The notes under the pieces were generated by a model that did not search any database, was not told where the DNA came from, and worked only from the letters and a program-made list of their open reading frames with translations. This document shows positions 48,541 to 58,272 of a DNA stretch of 64,000 bases, piece after piece. How positions within the stretch are numbered: the first letter of the stretch is position 1; each line of letters starts with the position of its first letter. The translations under genes were made by a program, and so were the position numbers. The stretch covers positions 41,659 through 105,658 of the forward strand of contig NW_013651717.1 of NCBI RefSeq assembly GCF_000499385.1, written 5' to 3'. This DNA is from Eimeria necatrix. Its lineage: Eukaryota > Apicomplexa > Conoidasida > Eucoccidiorida > Eimeriidae.

Positions 48541-48950
48541 GCTGCAGGGGCGTTCCTGCCAGGAGTAGCAATTGACTTGTTTCATGGGGGAGACATTTTA
48601 GGTCTCCGGGTAAGGGGGGAGATTTGCTGCTGCTGCTTTTTTGCTGCTGCTCTTTTTGCTGTTTTTAATTCTGCATTTCTGTTTTATTCCTTTCGTATTT
48701 GGTGGCACCTTATCTGCTTCTTAAACCCCCGCAGGTCTTTCTAGTTTGCTGCTGAGGCAGAGGCTCGGGCTCTAGGGTTTAGGGTTTAGGGTTTAGGGTT
48801 TAGGGTTTAGGGTTTAGGGTTTAGGGTTTGTGTGCGCCGCAGCTGGTGCTGCTGTGGTCAGTGTTTGGCCTTCTCTTCTGCAGCATTAGTGCTGCTTTTT
48901 CTCGAAGTTTGGAGCAGCAAAAAGGACATGCTGCTGCTCGCGAGCTTCAG
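44893..48950 (+). CDS. Major facilitator superfamily transporter (Spinster-like), repeat-laden, 3' end unresolved
   Basis: Supported exons are about 44976-45136, 45521-46080, 46530-47140, 47475-47752, 48548-48609 and 48843-48950, all GT-AG and phase-matched. Segment order fits an MFS carrier: first helix FLVFFALEIFVNFDCGAIPC, then LSPTWQG joined to MLGALPYVGLTLASPFAG, ASRFLVGLTQTPFVIYAPVW with VDEFAP, WMGLMQGAAVVGVT joined to VGYLTAGVLSVYLGFSWRAA, then MYVFPVLTLCALLFVVTG, AFLPGVAIDLFHGG and LVLLWSVFGLLFCSISAAF. The FVIYAPVWVDEFAP stretch recalls Spinster-type lipid/sugar carriers; the substrate is unknown. The large central loop and a loop after the third helix carry Ser, Gly, Ala and Gln tracts. 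Introns are nearly pure CTG or CAG repeats, a GGGGCCCC array, and one with TTTAGGG repeats. Only about ten helices are accounted for, so one or more exons probably lie between 48,951 and 50,300. The true start may lie upstream, possibly at 43954. Confidence 0.72.
45137..45520. repeat. CAG then CTG repeat intron
   Basis: This transporter intron starts GTCAGCAGCAG, contains three CAG tracts (45138-45182, 45190-45232, 45318-45355) and ends in a CTG tract that supplies the acceptor CTGCTGCAG. Confidence 0.85.
46081..46529. repeat. CTG/TTGCTG repeat intron
   Basis: This transporter intron starts GTCCGCTGCTG, the same donor as RPS9 intron 2. It continues with a repeat of about 45-60 bp built of CTG units separated by TGTGCTTGTTTCTG (about eight copies). 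Confidence 0.9.
47141..47474. repeat. CTG repeat intron
   Basis: Donor GTAAGTGG, then four CTG tracts, with acceptor CTGCTGCAG at the end of the last one. Confidence 0.85.
47760..47985. repeat. GGGGCCCC-type array
   Basis: About 25 imperfect units of AGGGGCCCC(C/A)A fill the first part of a transporter intron. They are G- and C-run rich on both strands. Confidence 0.9.
48160..48547. repeat. CTG/TTG repeat array at an intron end
   Basis: CTG tracts alternate with GTTGTTGGTGTTCGTGTTG units and end in the acceptor GCGCTGCAG at 48547. Confidence 0.85.
48772..48829. repeat. Telomere-like TTTAGGG array inside an intron
   Basis: About eight uninterrupted TTTAGGG units lie just upstream of the acceptor GTGCGCCGCAG used by transporter exon 48843-48950. 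Confidence 0.95.
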
Positions 48951-49715
48951 GTGTACGTACACCCCGAGCAGCAGCGCGAAGCAGCAAACTCCCGCCCCCA
49001 AGGCTTCCTTCCCATCACCTCCGACGCCGTCTGGCAGCAGCAGCAGCAGCAGGAGTGAACGGCGCAGCAGCAGCAGCAGCAGCAGCAGCCAACGGGGCAG
49101 CAGCAGCAGCAGCCAACGGGACAGCAGCAGCAGCGGCCGGGGCTGCTGCAGCGGCGGCTGCAGCAGCGGCGGCTGCAGCAGCGGCAGCCGCTGCAGCAGT
49201 CTCGCGTAGCCACTGCAGCAGCAGCAGCAGCTGCAGCCGCTGCAGCAGTCTCGCGTAGCCCGTCGTCGGGCGGCTGCAGCAGCGGCAGCCGCTGCAGCAG
49301 TCTCGCGTAGCCACTGCAGCAGCGGCAGCCGCTGCAGCAGTCTCGCGTAGCCGCTGCAGCAGCAGCAGCTGCTGCAGCCGCTGCTGCTGCAGCGGCTGTG
49401 CGGTGTATCGACAGCTCGGCAGCTGCAGCTCGCTGTCCACTCTCCACTTTTCTTCACTTATTTTTTGTTGTTGTTTTGCTGCTGAATGTGGGGCAGCAGC
49501 TGGCTGCCTGCGGCTCCCACAGCAGCAGCAGCAGCAGCTGCTCGTTGCAGCGTGGGCAGCCCGCAGCAGCTGCAGCTGCTGCAGCAGCAGCGATGAAGTG
49601 AGCAGCAGCAGCTGCTGCTGCCGCTGCTGCTGCGTTTTTTTGTTTTCTTATTCGTGGCGAACGGCACGAAGTGAACAGATGCGGCTTGTGCCGCCGCCTA
49701 TCTATGGTTTTTGTG

Positions 49716-49757
<42 letters not shown>

Positions 49758-50596
49758 ATTTTGCTGCTTTTGCTGCTGCTGCTGCTGCACCTGCACTTTT
49801 TGCTGCTGTTTTTGCATACTTGTAGCTTTTCCTGTCGCGACGCAGGCGACGTAGCCTTTGCCGCCCTGGTCGTTGCTGCTGCTGCTTCTGCTGCTGCTGC
49901 TGCTGCTTTTGCTGCTGCTGCTTCTGCTGCTGCTGATCGGCTCATGGGCCCACTGCCTATGAGCTTTTTGCTTCACTGGGCCGATGCTCCCTGTTGCAAA
50001 GCCAGCTGGAAGTAACGTAACGGCAGCAGCAGCAGCAGCAGCAGCAGCAAGAGTGGAAGCAACGGCGGCAGAAGCAGCAGCAGCAGCAGTTGCAGCAGCA
50101 GCAGTTGCAGCAGCAGCAGTTGCGGCAGCAGCAGTTGCAAGCAGTGGCCCCTTCAGCACAAGCGAATGCCGAGGCAAACTGGAGGAGATGAGTCCACCCC
50201 GGGCGGAGCAGCAGCAGCAGCAGCAGCAGCGGTGGCAGCAGCAGCAACAATAGCAGCAGCAGCAGCGGATTTAACACCGCTCAGTTGTTTTGTCTTTGCT
50301 TTTTGCCATTGAGGGGGCGTTAACTGGCCTCTGTTTCGCGAGACATAAACTTTTGTGTTTCTTTAAATTATTTAATTTCATTTAAAAAGATGTTTCTGCG
50401 GCGGAGAGGAACGAGGCTGCTTCGGCAATGACTGGAAGGCTGCTCTGGTGGAGCTGATTCTCTGCAGATTCTCCGCGATCTGCCTCCAAAATTCCACCAT
50501 TAAATAAAATATTTTAATTTCTGCAACTCTGGAGTAAATTGCGTTTTAAATTTCCTAGAGATCGCGCGAAAATAGTGGGAAGCGAGGCAGTTGAAT

Positions 50597-50614
50597 CGGG
50601 TGTACGTACACCCG
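50597..50614. repeat. CGGGTGTACGTACACCCG palindrome
   Basis: Perfect 18-bp palindrome, the longest symmetric copy of the GGTGTACGTACACC element in the window. Confidence 0.9.
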
Positions 50615-51042
50615 AGGGCTCTGCCGCTCGCCAGGGCCAGTCGCTGGCGAGTCATTTGTTTTATTCTTTCCTTTTCTTGAGTTCGGGGCACTCTGAGCAG
50701 CGAATGAGACGCTGAGTTTTGCAAATTGGAATTTGTTTCAATTTCTTTTCAAGTTTATTTATTTCTTCTTTTATTTCTGCGCTTCGAGTCGCCGAGACCC
50801 CGCGGCGCGCAGGCCTCAGCAGCAGCATCCCCACAGCACTTGTGCATGCAGAGAACGCGAGGTGAGACTTGTGGACTTCTGTAGAGGAAAAATAAGTGAA
50901 ATTTGAGTCCAATTCATCCAAAGCTTTGCCTTTTGTCTCTGCAAGCATGCAGACTCCTCGGCAAATCACTGAAACGCAATTCTAGTTCTTTTTCGCAGCC
51001 ACGAGCCAGCCCGGCTAGGCGCGCCTTCTCGCCTGGCGAGGG

Positions 51043-51080
51043 CCTAGGGTTTAGGGTTTAGGGTTTAGGGTTTAGGGTTT
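51043..51080. repeat. Telomere-like TTTAGGG array
   Basis: About five TTTAGGG units preceded by CCTAGGG, flanked by single-copy sequence on both sides. Confidence 0.95.
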
Positions 51081-51444
51081 GCAGAAACCAGCGCCCTCCC
51101 CGCCCCCAGCAGCAGAAGACCCAAGCCCAGCTTGCTGCAGCAAAGCCCGCGGGGCAGCTGCTGCAGCAAAATGCGCAGAGCCCCGAAATAGGAAGGAGCA
51201 GCAGCAGCAGCAAAGACAAAGAAGCAAAACAAACAAGAACAGAGCTCATCAGCTGACAAACAAAGAGGCAAGCAGCCGCCACACTGCAGCTGCAGCAACT
51301 GCAGCAGCAGCAGCAGCAGCAGCAGCAGCTCCAGCAGCGCGAACAGCTTCCTGTGCGGCGGAGCTGGCGGCAGCAGCTGCTGCAGCAGCAGCAGCAACAA
51401 AAGGCCTTTAGTGTTTTTTTCCGCAGCAGAAGGCGCGCCTTTTC

Positions 51445-51484
<40 letters not shown>

Positions 51485-51882
51485 TGGTCCTGTGGAAGAT
51501 GCCCGAGGCTTCGGGTGCTGTTTGCATACAGCTGGCGGACCGCAGCATTTCGTTTGTTGCAGCAGCAGAAGATGAAGAGCCCTGCCAGAAGGTAGCAGCA
51601 GGGGCAGCAGCAGCAGCATCCAGCAGCAGCAGCAGCAGCAGCAGCAGAACTGCCGCCGCGAGCCCCTGCAAGCCAAGTGCTGTGTGACGCAGCGGATGTG
51701 CCGCTTCCCTGCTGGAGAGCGGTAAGCTACTTGCTGCTGCAGCCTTGCTGCTGCTGCTGCTGCTGCCTTGCTGCTGCTGCTGCTGCTGCTTTGCTGCTGC
51801 TGCTGCTGCATGTGCGTGTGCCCAGCAGCAGCAGTCTGTCGTGCTTCTTCCCGTTTGTTTCCCCCCCTCCCCCTCGCACTCA

Positions 51883-51933
51883 ATGCAGCAGCAGCCGCCG
51901 CGCAGCCTGCTGCAGCCCCCCTCCTCGCAGCAT

Positions 51934-51980
<47 letters not shown>

Positions 51981-52440
51981 TGTGTGTGCGCAGCCCCCCG
52001 CCCCCGGCCGCGGCCTCGCAAACCCCCACACTCTTTGCTTCGTCAACTCTGTCCTCCAGGCCTTCGCGTACACCCCAGGCCTTGCTGAGGACTGTCTTGC
52101 TGCAGTCCACAGGAGGTCTTGCTTCTCCAGACTGGCCCTCAGGGGGCCCCCCGGGGGAAGCAGCAGAGGGGGCCGCGAGGTTCTGCGCGTTCTGCAAACT
52201 GGAGCAGCAAGTGGCTGCCATTCACCGGAAGGAAGCAGCAGCAGAAAGGGAGGACAGGGGCCCCCGGGGGGCCCCCTGGGGGGGCCCCCAGGGCTTCGCG
52301 CCGAACCTGCTGGCAGGGTACATCCGACCCTTCATTTGGAAGGCCTTTCGACCCGGAAGACAAGAAGACGCTCACGAGTTCTTCAGGTACTTGATAGACG
52401 CTTTGATGAAGGCCCCTGCGAGTGCAGCAGCAGCAGCGCT

Positions 52441-52479
<39 letters not shown>

Positions 52480-53151
52480 CAAGGAGGTCAAGCCCGAGGT
52501 CGCTCTCACCAGCTACTTCGGCCGCCTCTTCGGCTTCTGGCTCAGATCTTCTGTTGTCTGTACAGAGTGTGGAAAGGCCTCCGTCAGGTTCGAAAGTGCT
52601 GTAGACATTCCCCTGGACTTGGGGGCCCCGGGGGCCCCGGGGGCCCCCGGGGGCCCCGGGGGGCCCCGGGGGGGCCCCCCGGGCTTGGGGGGCCCCCGCT
52701 GGGGGGGGCCCCCGGGCTTGGGGGGCCCCCGCTGGGGGGCCCCCCCGCAGAAGCCCCTCGCCCTCGAAAAGGCCCTGCAGAGGTTTGTGGCCAAGGAAAC
52801 CCTCAGCGGCAGCAACGCCTACATGTACGCCCAGCCACAAACCCTAAACCCTAATCCCAAACCCTAATCCCAATCCCAAACCCTAGCGCCAAACCCGAAT
52901 CTCAAACCCTAATCCCAAACCCTAAACCCTAGCGCCAGACCCTAAATTCTATCGCCAAACCCTAAACCCTAGCGCCAAACCCTAAACCCTATCGCCAAAC
53001 CCTAAACCCTTGCGCCAAACCCTAAACCCTAGCTTCAAACCCTAAACCCTAGCTCGGAGCCGGACCCTGTTCCGCCTCAGCAAACCCTAGCTGCAGAGGC
53101 TGGCCGCCGAGTTGCCGCGTGCGGCTGCGGCCCCCCGTCGCCGCCGCCGCC

Positions 53152-53201
<50 letters not shown>

Positions 53202-53457
53202 TGTGGGTGTTTCGCAGGTGCAGCAGGTGCGAGCGGAAGGTGAGTGCTGAGAAGCGGCTGGAGCTGTTCAGCAGTCCTTCAGTTTTGGTTTTTGCTTTGA
53301 AGAGATTTTCAATTTCTTTTTTTAAAGAAAGTTTTTTTCCAACAAAAAACCACCGCCCAGTTGCTTTTCCCGCGCGCCTCAACCTGGCCCCCTTCGTGCC
53401 TCCCGACGCGGCGCAGCAGCAGCAGCAGCAGCTGCAGCAGCAGCTCCTCCGGCTGCT

Positions 53458-53496
<39 letters not shown>

Positions 53497-53738
53497 CGCG
53501 GCAGCAGCAGATAAGAAGACGCTCTCGGCCGCCTCCACCACCGCCTCTTCGCCCGCGGCTTCGCCGCCCCACTCCCCCAGCCCTTCCTTCCCCGCTGTGC
53601 GGCTTGCTGCTGCTGCAGCAACTGCAGCAGCAGCAACTGCAGCAGCAGCCAAGGCAGCAGCAGCAAAGGCCGCAGAGGCAGACGCAGACGCAGGCGACAG
53701 CGCCCTCGACGATCCAGCAGCAGCAGCTGCAGCAGCAG

Positions 53739-53773
<35 letters not shown>

Positions 53774-54098
53774 AGCCCGTCTTACCAGTACCGCTTGTTC
53801 GCTGTAATATCCCACTCCGGGGCCTCGCTCTCCTCCGGCCACTACCGCGCCTTCGTGCGGCTGCCAGCAGCAGCAGCAGCAACAGCAGCAACAGCAGCAG
53901 CAGCAGCAGCAGCAGCTAGCCAAGGGGCAGCGGAAGCAGGCAGCTGGCTAGCCATAGATGATGAAGTCGTTTCAGTAGTTAGCGAAGCAGCAGTTTTGAG
54001 CCGACTGCAGCAGGAAGCTTATTTGCTGTTCTACGCAAAGTTGCCCTCGGAAGGGGAGGTGCAGCAGCAGCAGCTGCTGCAGCGCAGCAAGCTGCTCA

Positions 54099-54132
<34 letters not shown>

Positions 54133-54475
54133 CATTGAGGCGGAGGACGACAGCAGCCTCAGCAGCTTCGCAGACGACGCCTCTGACTTCAGCATCAGCG
54201 AAGACGAGTGGAGCGACAGCAGCAGCAGCAGCAGCAGGAGCAGGAGCAGCTGCAGCAGCAGAAGCAGCTACAGCAGCAGCTGCAGCAGCAGCTGCAGCAG
54301 CACGGCCTCAGAAGCAGAAGCTGCTGCTGCAGCAGCAGCTTACCCCCTGGTGCGGCAGCTGCAGCAGACGCGGCAGCTGCTGCTGCTGACAAACAGCCGC
54401 AGACGCAAGTTGCTGCTGGCTGTTCGCTGCCGCCTCATTTTAAGCAGCATGCGGCGGCTAAAAGATTGCTACAGG

Positions 54476-54519
<44 letters not shown>

Positions 54520-54585
54520 CCATAGGAAGGTGCAGCGGCAAGAGCGGCGGCAGCTGCAGGAGCAGCAGGTGCAGCCTCTGCTGCA

Positions 54586-54637
<52 letters not shown>

Positions 54638-54766
54638 CGTCGCATATCTGTCATGACGCCTGAAATGATGCTGAAGCGAAAGGAAGCAGCAGCAAGTCGC
54701 TCGCAGCAACTTGGCTGCAGCAGGACAGTTTCTTGGGAAGAGGACGAGGCAGCAGCAGACGCAGGC

Positions 54767-54797
<31 letters not shown>

Positions 54798-54932
54798 AGG
54801 AGCAGCAGGCGTTCGAACGGCTGCAGCTGCTGCAGCAGCCGCTGCCGCAGAAGCGCAGCAGACACGACAGAGAATATGATTTGGGAAAGTTGAAAAAGAT
54901 AAAAGACAAAAACAGAAATAAACCTGTGGGGG
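51883..54932 (+). CDS. Ubiquitin carboxyl-terminal hydrolase, USP36/USP42 type, with amino-acid repeat inserts
   Basis: The ATG at 51883 opens a Gln-rich head. The cysteine box reads GLANPHTLCFVNSVLQAF, which departs from the usual GNTCF form but keeps the Cys (near 52036). RFCAFCKLEQQV, then RPFIWKAFRPGRQEDAHEFF, then SYFGRLFGFWLRSSVVCTEC follow. After donor AT|GTACGC (52825) and acceptor TTTCGCAG (53217) come CSRCERKVSAEKRLELF and SPSVLVFALKRFS. The histidine box is SHSGASLSSGHYRAF with WLAIDD and AYLLFYAKLP. So the catalytic Cys and His regions and both zinc-knuckle CxxC pairs are present. The basic tail EYDLGKLKKIKDKNRNK is reminiscent of USP36, a nucleolar enzyme. Gln, Ala and Ser tracts and a Gly-Pro-rich insert sit in loops between motifs. 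The frame shifts by one base between about 52,090 and 52,190, within GC-rich homopolymers, without a clear intron. The last exon may continue after donor GG|GTAAGA at 54933. Confidence 0.85.
52618..52752. repeat. GGGGGCCCC array encoding Gly-Pro-Ala repeats
   Basis: Runs of G and C code for a GAPGAPGGPGGPRGGPPGLG-type insert in the hydrolase between the zinc-knuckle region and PLALEKALQRF. Confidence 0.9.
52836..53090. repeat. Degenerate telomere-like AAACCCTA array inside an intron
   Basis: About twenty units of AAACCCTA mixed with variants such as AAACCCTAGCGCC and AATCCC lie in the hydrolase intron (52825-53217). A CAG tract follows at 53150-53200 before the acceptor. Confidence 0.95.
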
Positions 54933-54968
54933 GTAAGAAGTGCTGCACTTTGTTTTTTATTTCCTGCA

Positions 54969-54971
<3 letters not shown>

Positions 54972-55034
<63 letters not shown>
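54972..55034. repeat. CTG tract
   Basis: About twenty-one uninterrupted CTG units directly downstream of the putative last donor of the hydrolase gene. Confidence 0.95.
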
Positions 55035-55036
<2 letters not shown>

Positions 55037-55144
55037 GCGTGATTTGAGCTGTACTTCGAGGCTTGAGCTGCAAGAGTTTCTTTTTTTCAAATTTATTTTT
55101 CTTTTGCAAAAGCCAATAGTAGTGTATGTACATTAGGAGTAGTT

Positions 55145-55285
55145 GCACAAATATATAATTCAATAAATATCTTTTTAAATATATATTTATTTATATTTAT
55201 ATTTTAATATATATTTATTTATATTTATATTTATATTTATATTTATATTTATATTTATGTTTATATTTATATTTATGTTTATATT
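55145..55285. repeat. TTTATA microsatellite
   Basis: A run of ATTTATATTTATATTT units, very A/T-rich in an otherwise GC-rich neighbourhood. Confidence 0.9.
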
Positions 55286-55383
55286 TTGTCTGCTTTTGCT
55301 GCAGCGGCTGCTGTAGTCTTGACGCAGCAAGACAGCACTGCGGGGGCCTTTTTGGTGCAGCAGCGGCTAGCCTTTGACCAGCT

Positions 55384-55422
<39 letters not shown>

Positions 55423-55565
55423 GGGGGGGCCCCCCAGGGGGCCCCGCAGGGGGCCCCACAGAGGGCCCCCGGGCTCTTTTCGAAAGAAAAATAAACACAG
55501 CAGCAAAGGCAGGGGGCCCCATAAACGCAAAAGGGTTCAAAAAGGGGTTTGGGGGGGGGCCCCCT

Positions 55566-55611
55566 GACTAAACCCTAAACCCTAAACCCTAAACCCTAAA
55601 CCCTCGAGGGT
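55566..55611. repeat. Telomere-like CCCTAAA array
   Basis: About five CCCTAAA units end in CCCTCGAGGGTTAGGG, a small head-to-head turn. Confidence 0.95.
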
Positions 55612-56869
55612 TAGGGTGCACAGTGTGCGTCAATAAACTTCAAGTGAAATATGAATTGTTTGCTGCAGCGTCTGCTGCACCCCAAGATAATATAATAGCA
55701 ATAGGGTAGTTGATTAGTGCAGCAAAGTCTGGCAGCAGCAGCAAAAACAAAGGCCGCAGCTGCAGCAGCAGCAGCAGGGCAGCCAGCAGCAGCTGCAGCA
55801 GCAGGGCAGCCAGCAGCAGCAGCAGCAGCAGCAGGGCAGCCAGCAGCAGCAGCAGCAGGGGAGTCAGCAGCAAGTCCATTTGCTGCTTCGAGCTGCTGCT
55901 TTGCAGCTAATGGAAAGCTGCCTCTTTAGACTTTTATTTAGTTTGGATTTGATTTATTTTTCTTTTCTTTTTGTCTTCACTTTTTGCTGCTCATTTGCTG
56001 TTTTAAAACCCCGCGGCTCTTCGGTTTGCTGCTGCGCTGCTGCACCCGTGCCAGCAGCAGCTGCTGCTGCTCCACGTGCGCAAACAGCCACAATCTGCTG
56101 CTGCTGCGGGACTCTTGCTGCAGCACAAGGGCCCCCCTTGTGCTGCAGCACAAGAGGGGCCCTCGTGCTGCAGCACAAGGGGGGCCCCCAAACACAAGAC
56201 CCTTAGGAGTGGGGAAGGCAGCGTGTTCTTGCTGGGGCCCCCTTAGCAGCAAGGGGCCCCTCAGGGGCCCCCAGGGGCCCCTAGGGGCCCCCAGGGGCCC
56301 CCAGGGGCCCCCCTACTTTGAATGGGGGCATTAGCAGGGCTCTGCGCTGCACTCAGCAGCACTTAGAAGCATATAAAGGATTATATTATTATATGAAGGA
56401 CTTTTGTTGCTCTTTATTTTTTGAAATCTATTTGAGGCATTCAGTTTTGCTGCTGTGGCTGTGGCTGCCTGCAGCGTATAGGGTGGAGCAGCAGAACAGC
56501 AGCACGGGCTGCTGCTGCTCTTGTGGCTATAAAATTAGGAAATGCACAAAAAGAAAAGGACTAATTAAAAGCCTAAGTGAGGCAATAAGCATTTTGTTAA
56601 TGAGAAAAGAAAAGAAAAGTACTTCCTTGGGGCTCTGAAGACTCACTTTAAAGAAAAGAAACAGAAAATGAGTTTGTCTTTGGAGGTACAGGCAAATTAT
56701 TTATGTTCTTGCACAGCATCAACAGTGAGCAGCAGCAGCCGACCACCACTTGGCCGAAGAACTGGGCAATTAGGCACTAATTAGACGGCTATATGAGTCT
56801 CTAATGGGGAATAAAAGGCAAAATGCCAATAAAAACCAACTATTTCACTGCGGTTGATACTGGAAACCT

Positions 56870-56903
<34 letters not shown>

Positions 56904-57093
56904 GCTGTCCAGCCCGTCTTCGCCGACTGCTGCATGCGAGGCGGCTGCAGCAGGAACTCCTTGTGTGTGCCATTTGCGAAGAAGGAAATTGTAATTCCTT
57001 TTTATATTTCGTTTTATTCTTTTCTTGTTTTCCCAACTTCCCTCGAGACGCCGAGTGCACGGAGAGCTGCGGCTCGGCGGCGCCTCTGCAAGG

Positions 57094-58239
57094 ATGTTCA
57101 CCACCAGGTACAATGAGCAGCTTTACTCGTCTGCCGAAGAAAGTACTTTTGAATCTTTTATTTTCCCCTTTTCTCATTTAAATTGCACTAAAGAATGCAA
57201 ATAGACTGCCAGAAGCCGGCTGGAATGGGCTGTGAGCGCTGAAACTGGCAGTTCAGCTTCCACCCTCCTGCAACAAGGGAGCCCGGAGTTCACCAAGATA
57301 TGCAGAAACAGAAGACTTAACTGCGCATTTTCTTTGTGTTGTTTGACGGGCTTTCTGCTGCTTCTATTCAATTTGAATGAGAAGCAAAACGAGCCGGCGC
57401 ACTGACCCCAGTGCGGATTTGAATGCCACTTGCCGCAGCTTCCTGAAGGAAAGCATGGAAACTTTCGAGTTTTGACGTGCATAGGATGTTATTCTTTTGA
57501 ATCTGTGCTAATTAAATCAAATGGAATATTCCTTTTCGTTTTTTAAGTCCAAAAACCAACAAAAATGCCCCCCGTTGGCGCCTTTTCGCACTGTTGTGGC
57601 AAAAGACCTCACGCAGATCTTTTGCCTTTTAATGAACAAGTTTTGAATTATTTATTTGCTGAAGTGCCATTGGGAATCTGTCGAAGTCAATTTGCTTCAA
57701 TTCAAGTTCATTCGCATCCACTTTGCCCATTCAATTGCCACTCTGTTTCTCTCCGTTTCTCCCTTGTTCGAACCCAATCGGAGAAATTTTTTGAAATTTT
57801 GTTTTCTCTTTTGCATTTTGCGAATATTTGCGAAGTCTTTTGGGTTTATATTTATATTTTATTCGTGTGCAGCGCTGCTGCTGGAAAATGTGAACTGGAG
57901 AAACCTGCAACAGTTCGCCTTCAAGAGCAGGCGCAGGAAACTGAACAAATGAATGAACTGGCGCATGCATAAGCGAATTAATTGGCAAAAAAGGATTGCA
58001 TGCAACTTTATGAAATGAAAAATTCCAAAAATGCCGCAAAGAGGCTCTGCTTTTCCATTTGTTCATGTTTGCAGGAGCGAATATGACCGCGGCGTCAACA
58101 CCTTCTCGCCCGAGGGCCGTTTGTTTCAGGTGAATGGAATCTCCGGCTTATTTGAATTTAAAGAAGTTATTAATGCCTTTTAATTCCATTATTGTGGATT
58201 TGAATTCCATTTGCTTCGCGCCTCTGCATATATACCGCG

Positions 58240-58272
<33 letters not shown>

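Larger units (their letters stand above)
48951..51882. other. Repeat-rich stretch between transporter and ubiquitin hydrolase
   Basis: The last transporter exon(s) are probably in the first 1.3 kb but could not be assigned. It holds CAG/CTG tracts (49035-49390 with a repeated TCTCGCGTAGCC block, 49722-49945, 50020-50150, 51290-51330, 51454-51483), a perfect 18-bp CGGGTGTACGTACACCCG palindrome at 50597-50614, and a TTTAGGG array at 51043-51080. The last part should hold the hydrolase promoter. Confidence 0.4.
54933..57093. other. Spacer between the ubiquitin hydrolase and PSMA5 genes
   Basis: A possible last hydrolase exon lies at about 55,300-55,566 (GAFLVQQRLAFDQL then a basic KRKRVQKG end), unconfirmed. 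An A/T-rich TTTATA microsatellite covers 55,145-55,285. A CCCTAAA array is at 55,566-55,611, CAG tracts at 55,750-55,870 and 56,870-56,901, and GGGGCCCCC runs at 56,128-56,312. It should hold the PSMA5 promoter. Confidence 0.4.

Noticed and set aside
43394..50300. Long frames coding poly-Leu, poly-Cys, poly-Ala, poly-Ser or poly-Gln on both strands
   Set aside because: They arise because AGC/CTG tracts lack stops in every frame. Most overlap, have no domain, and alternate frames at each tract.
50661..50969. Minus-strand frame with a Lys/Glu-rich helix (ATRSAEIKEEINKLEKKLKQ)
   Set aside because: About 100 residues with no splice partners or family match; it may be a chance frame in A/T-rich spacer.
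51065..52021. Minus-strand frame of 318 residues opposite the ubiquitin hydrolase start
   Set aside because: It is composed of repeat-derived Ala, Ser, Cys and Leu runs, and the opposite strand carries a clear USP domain.
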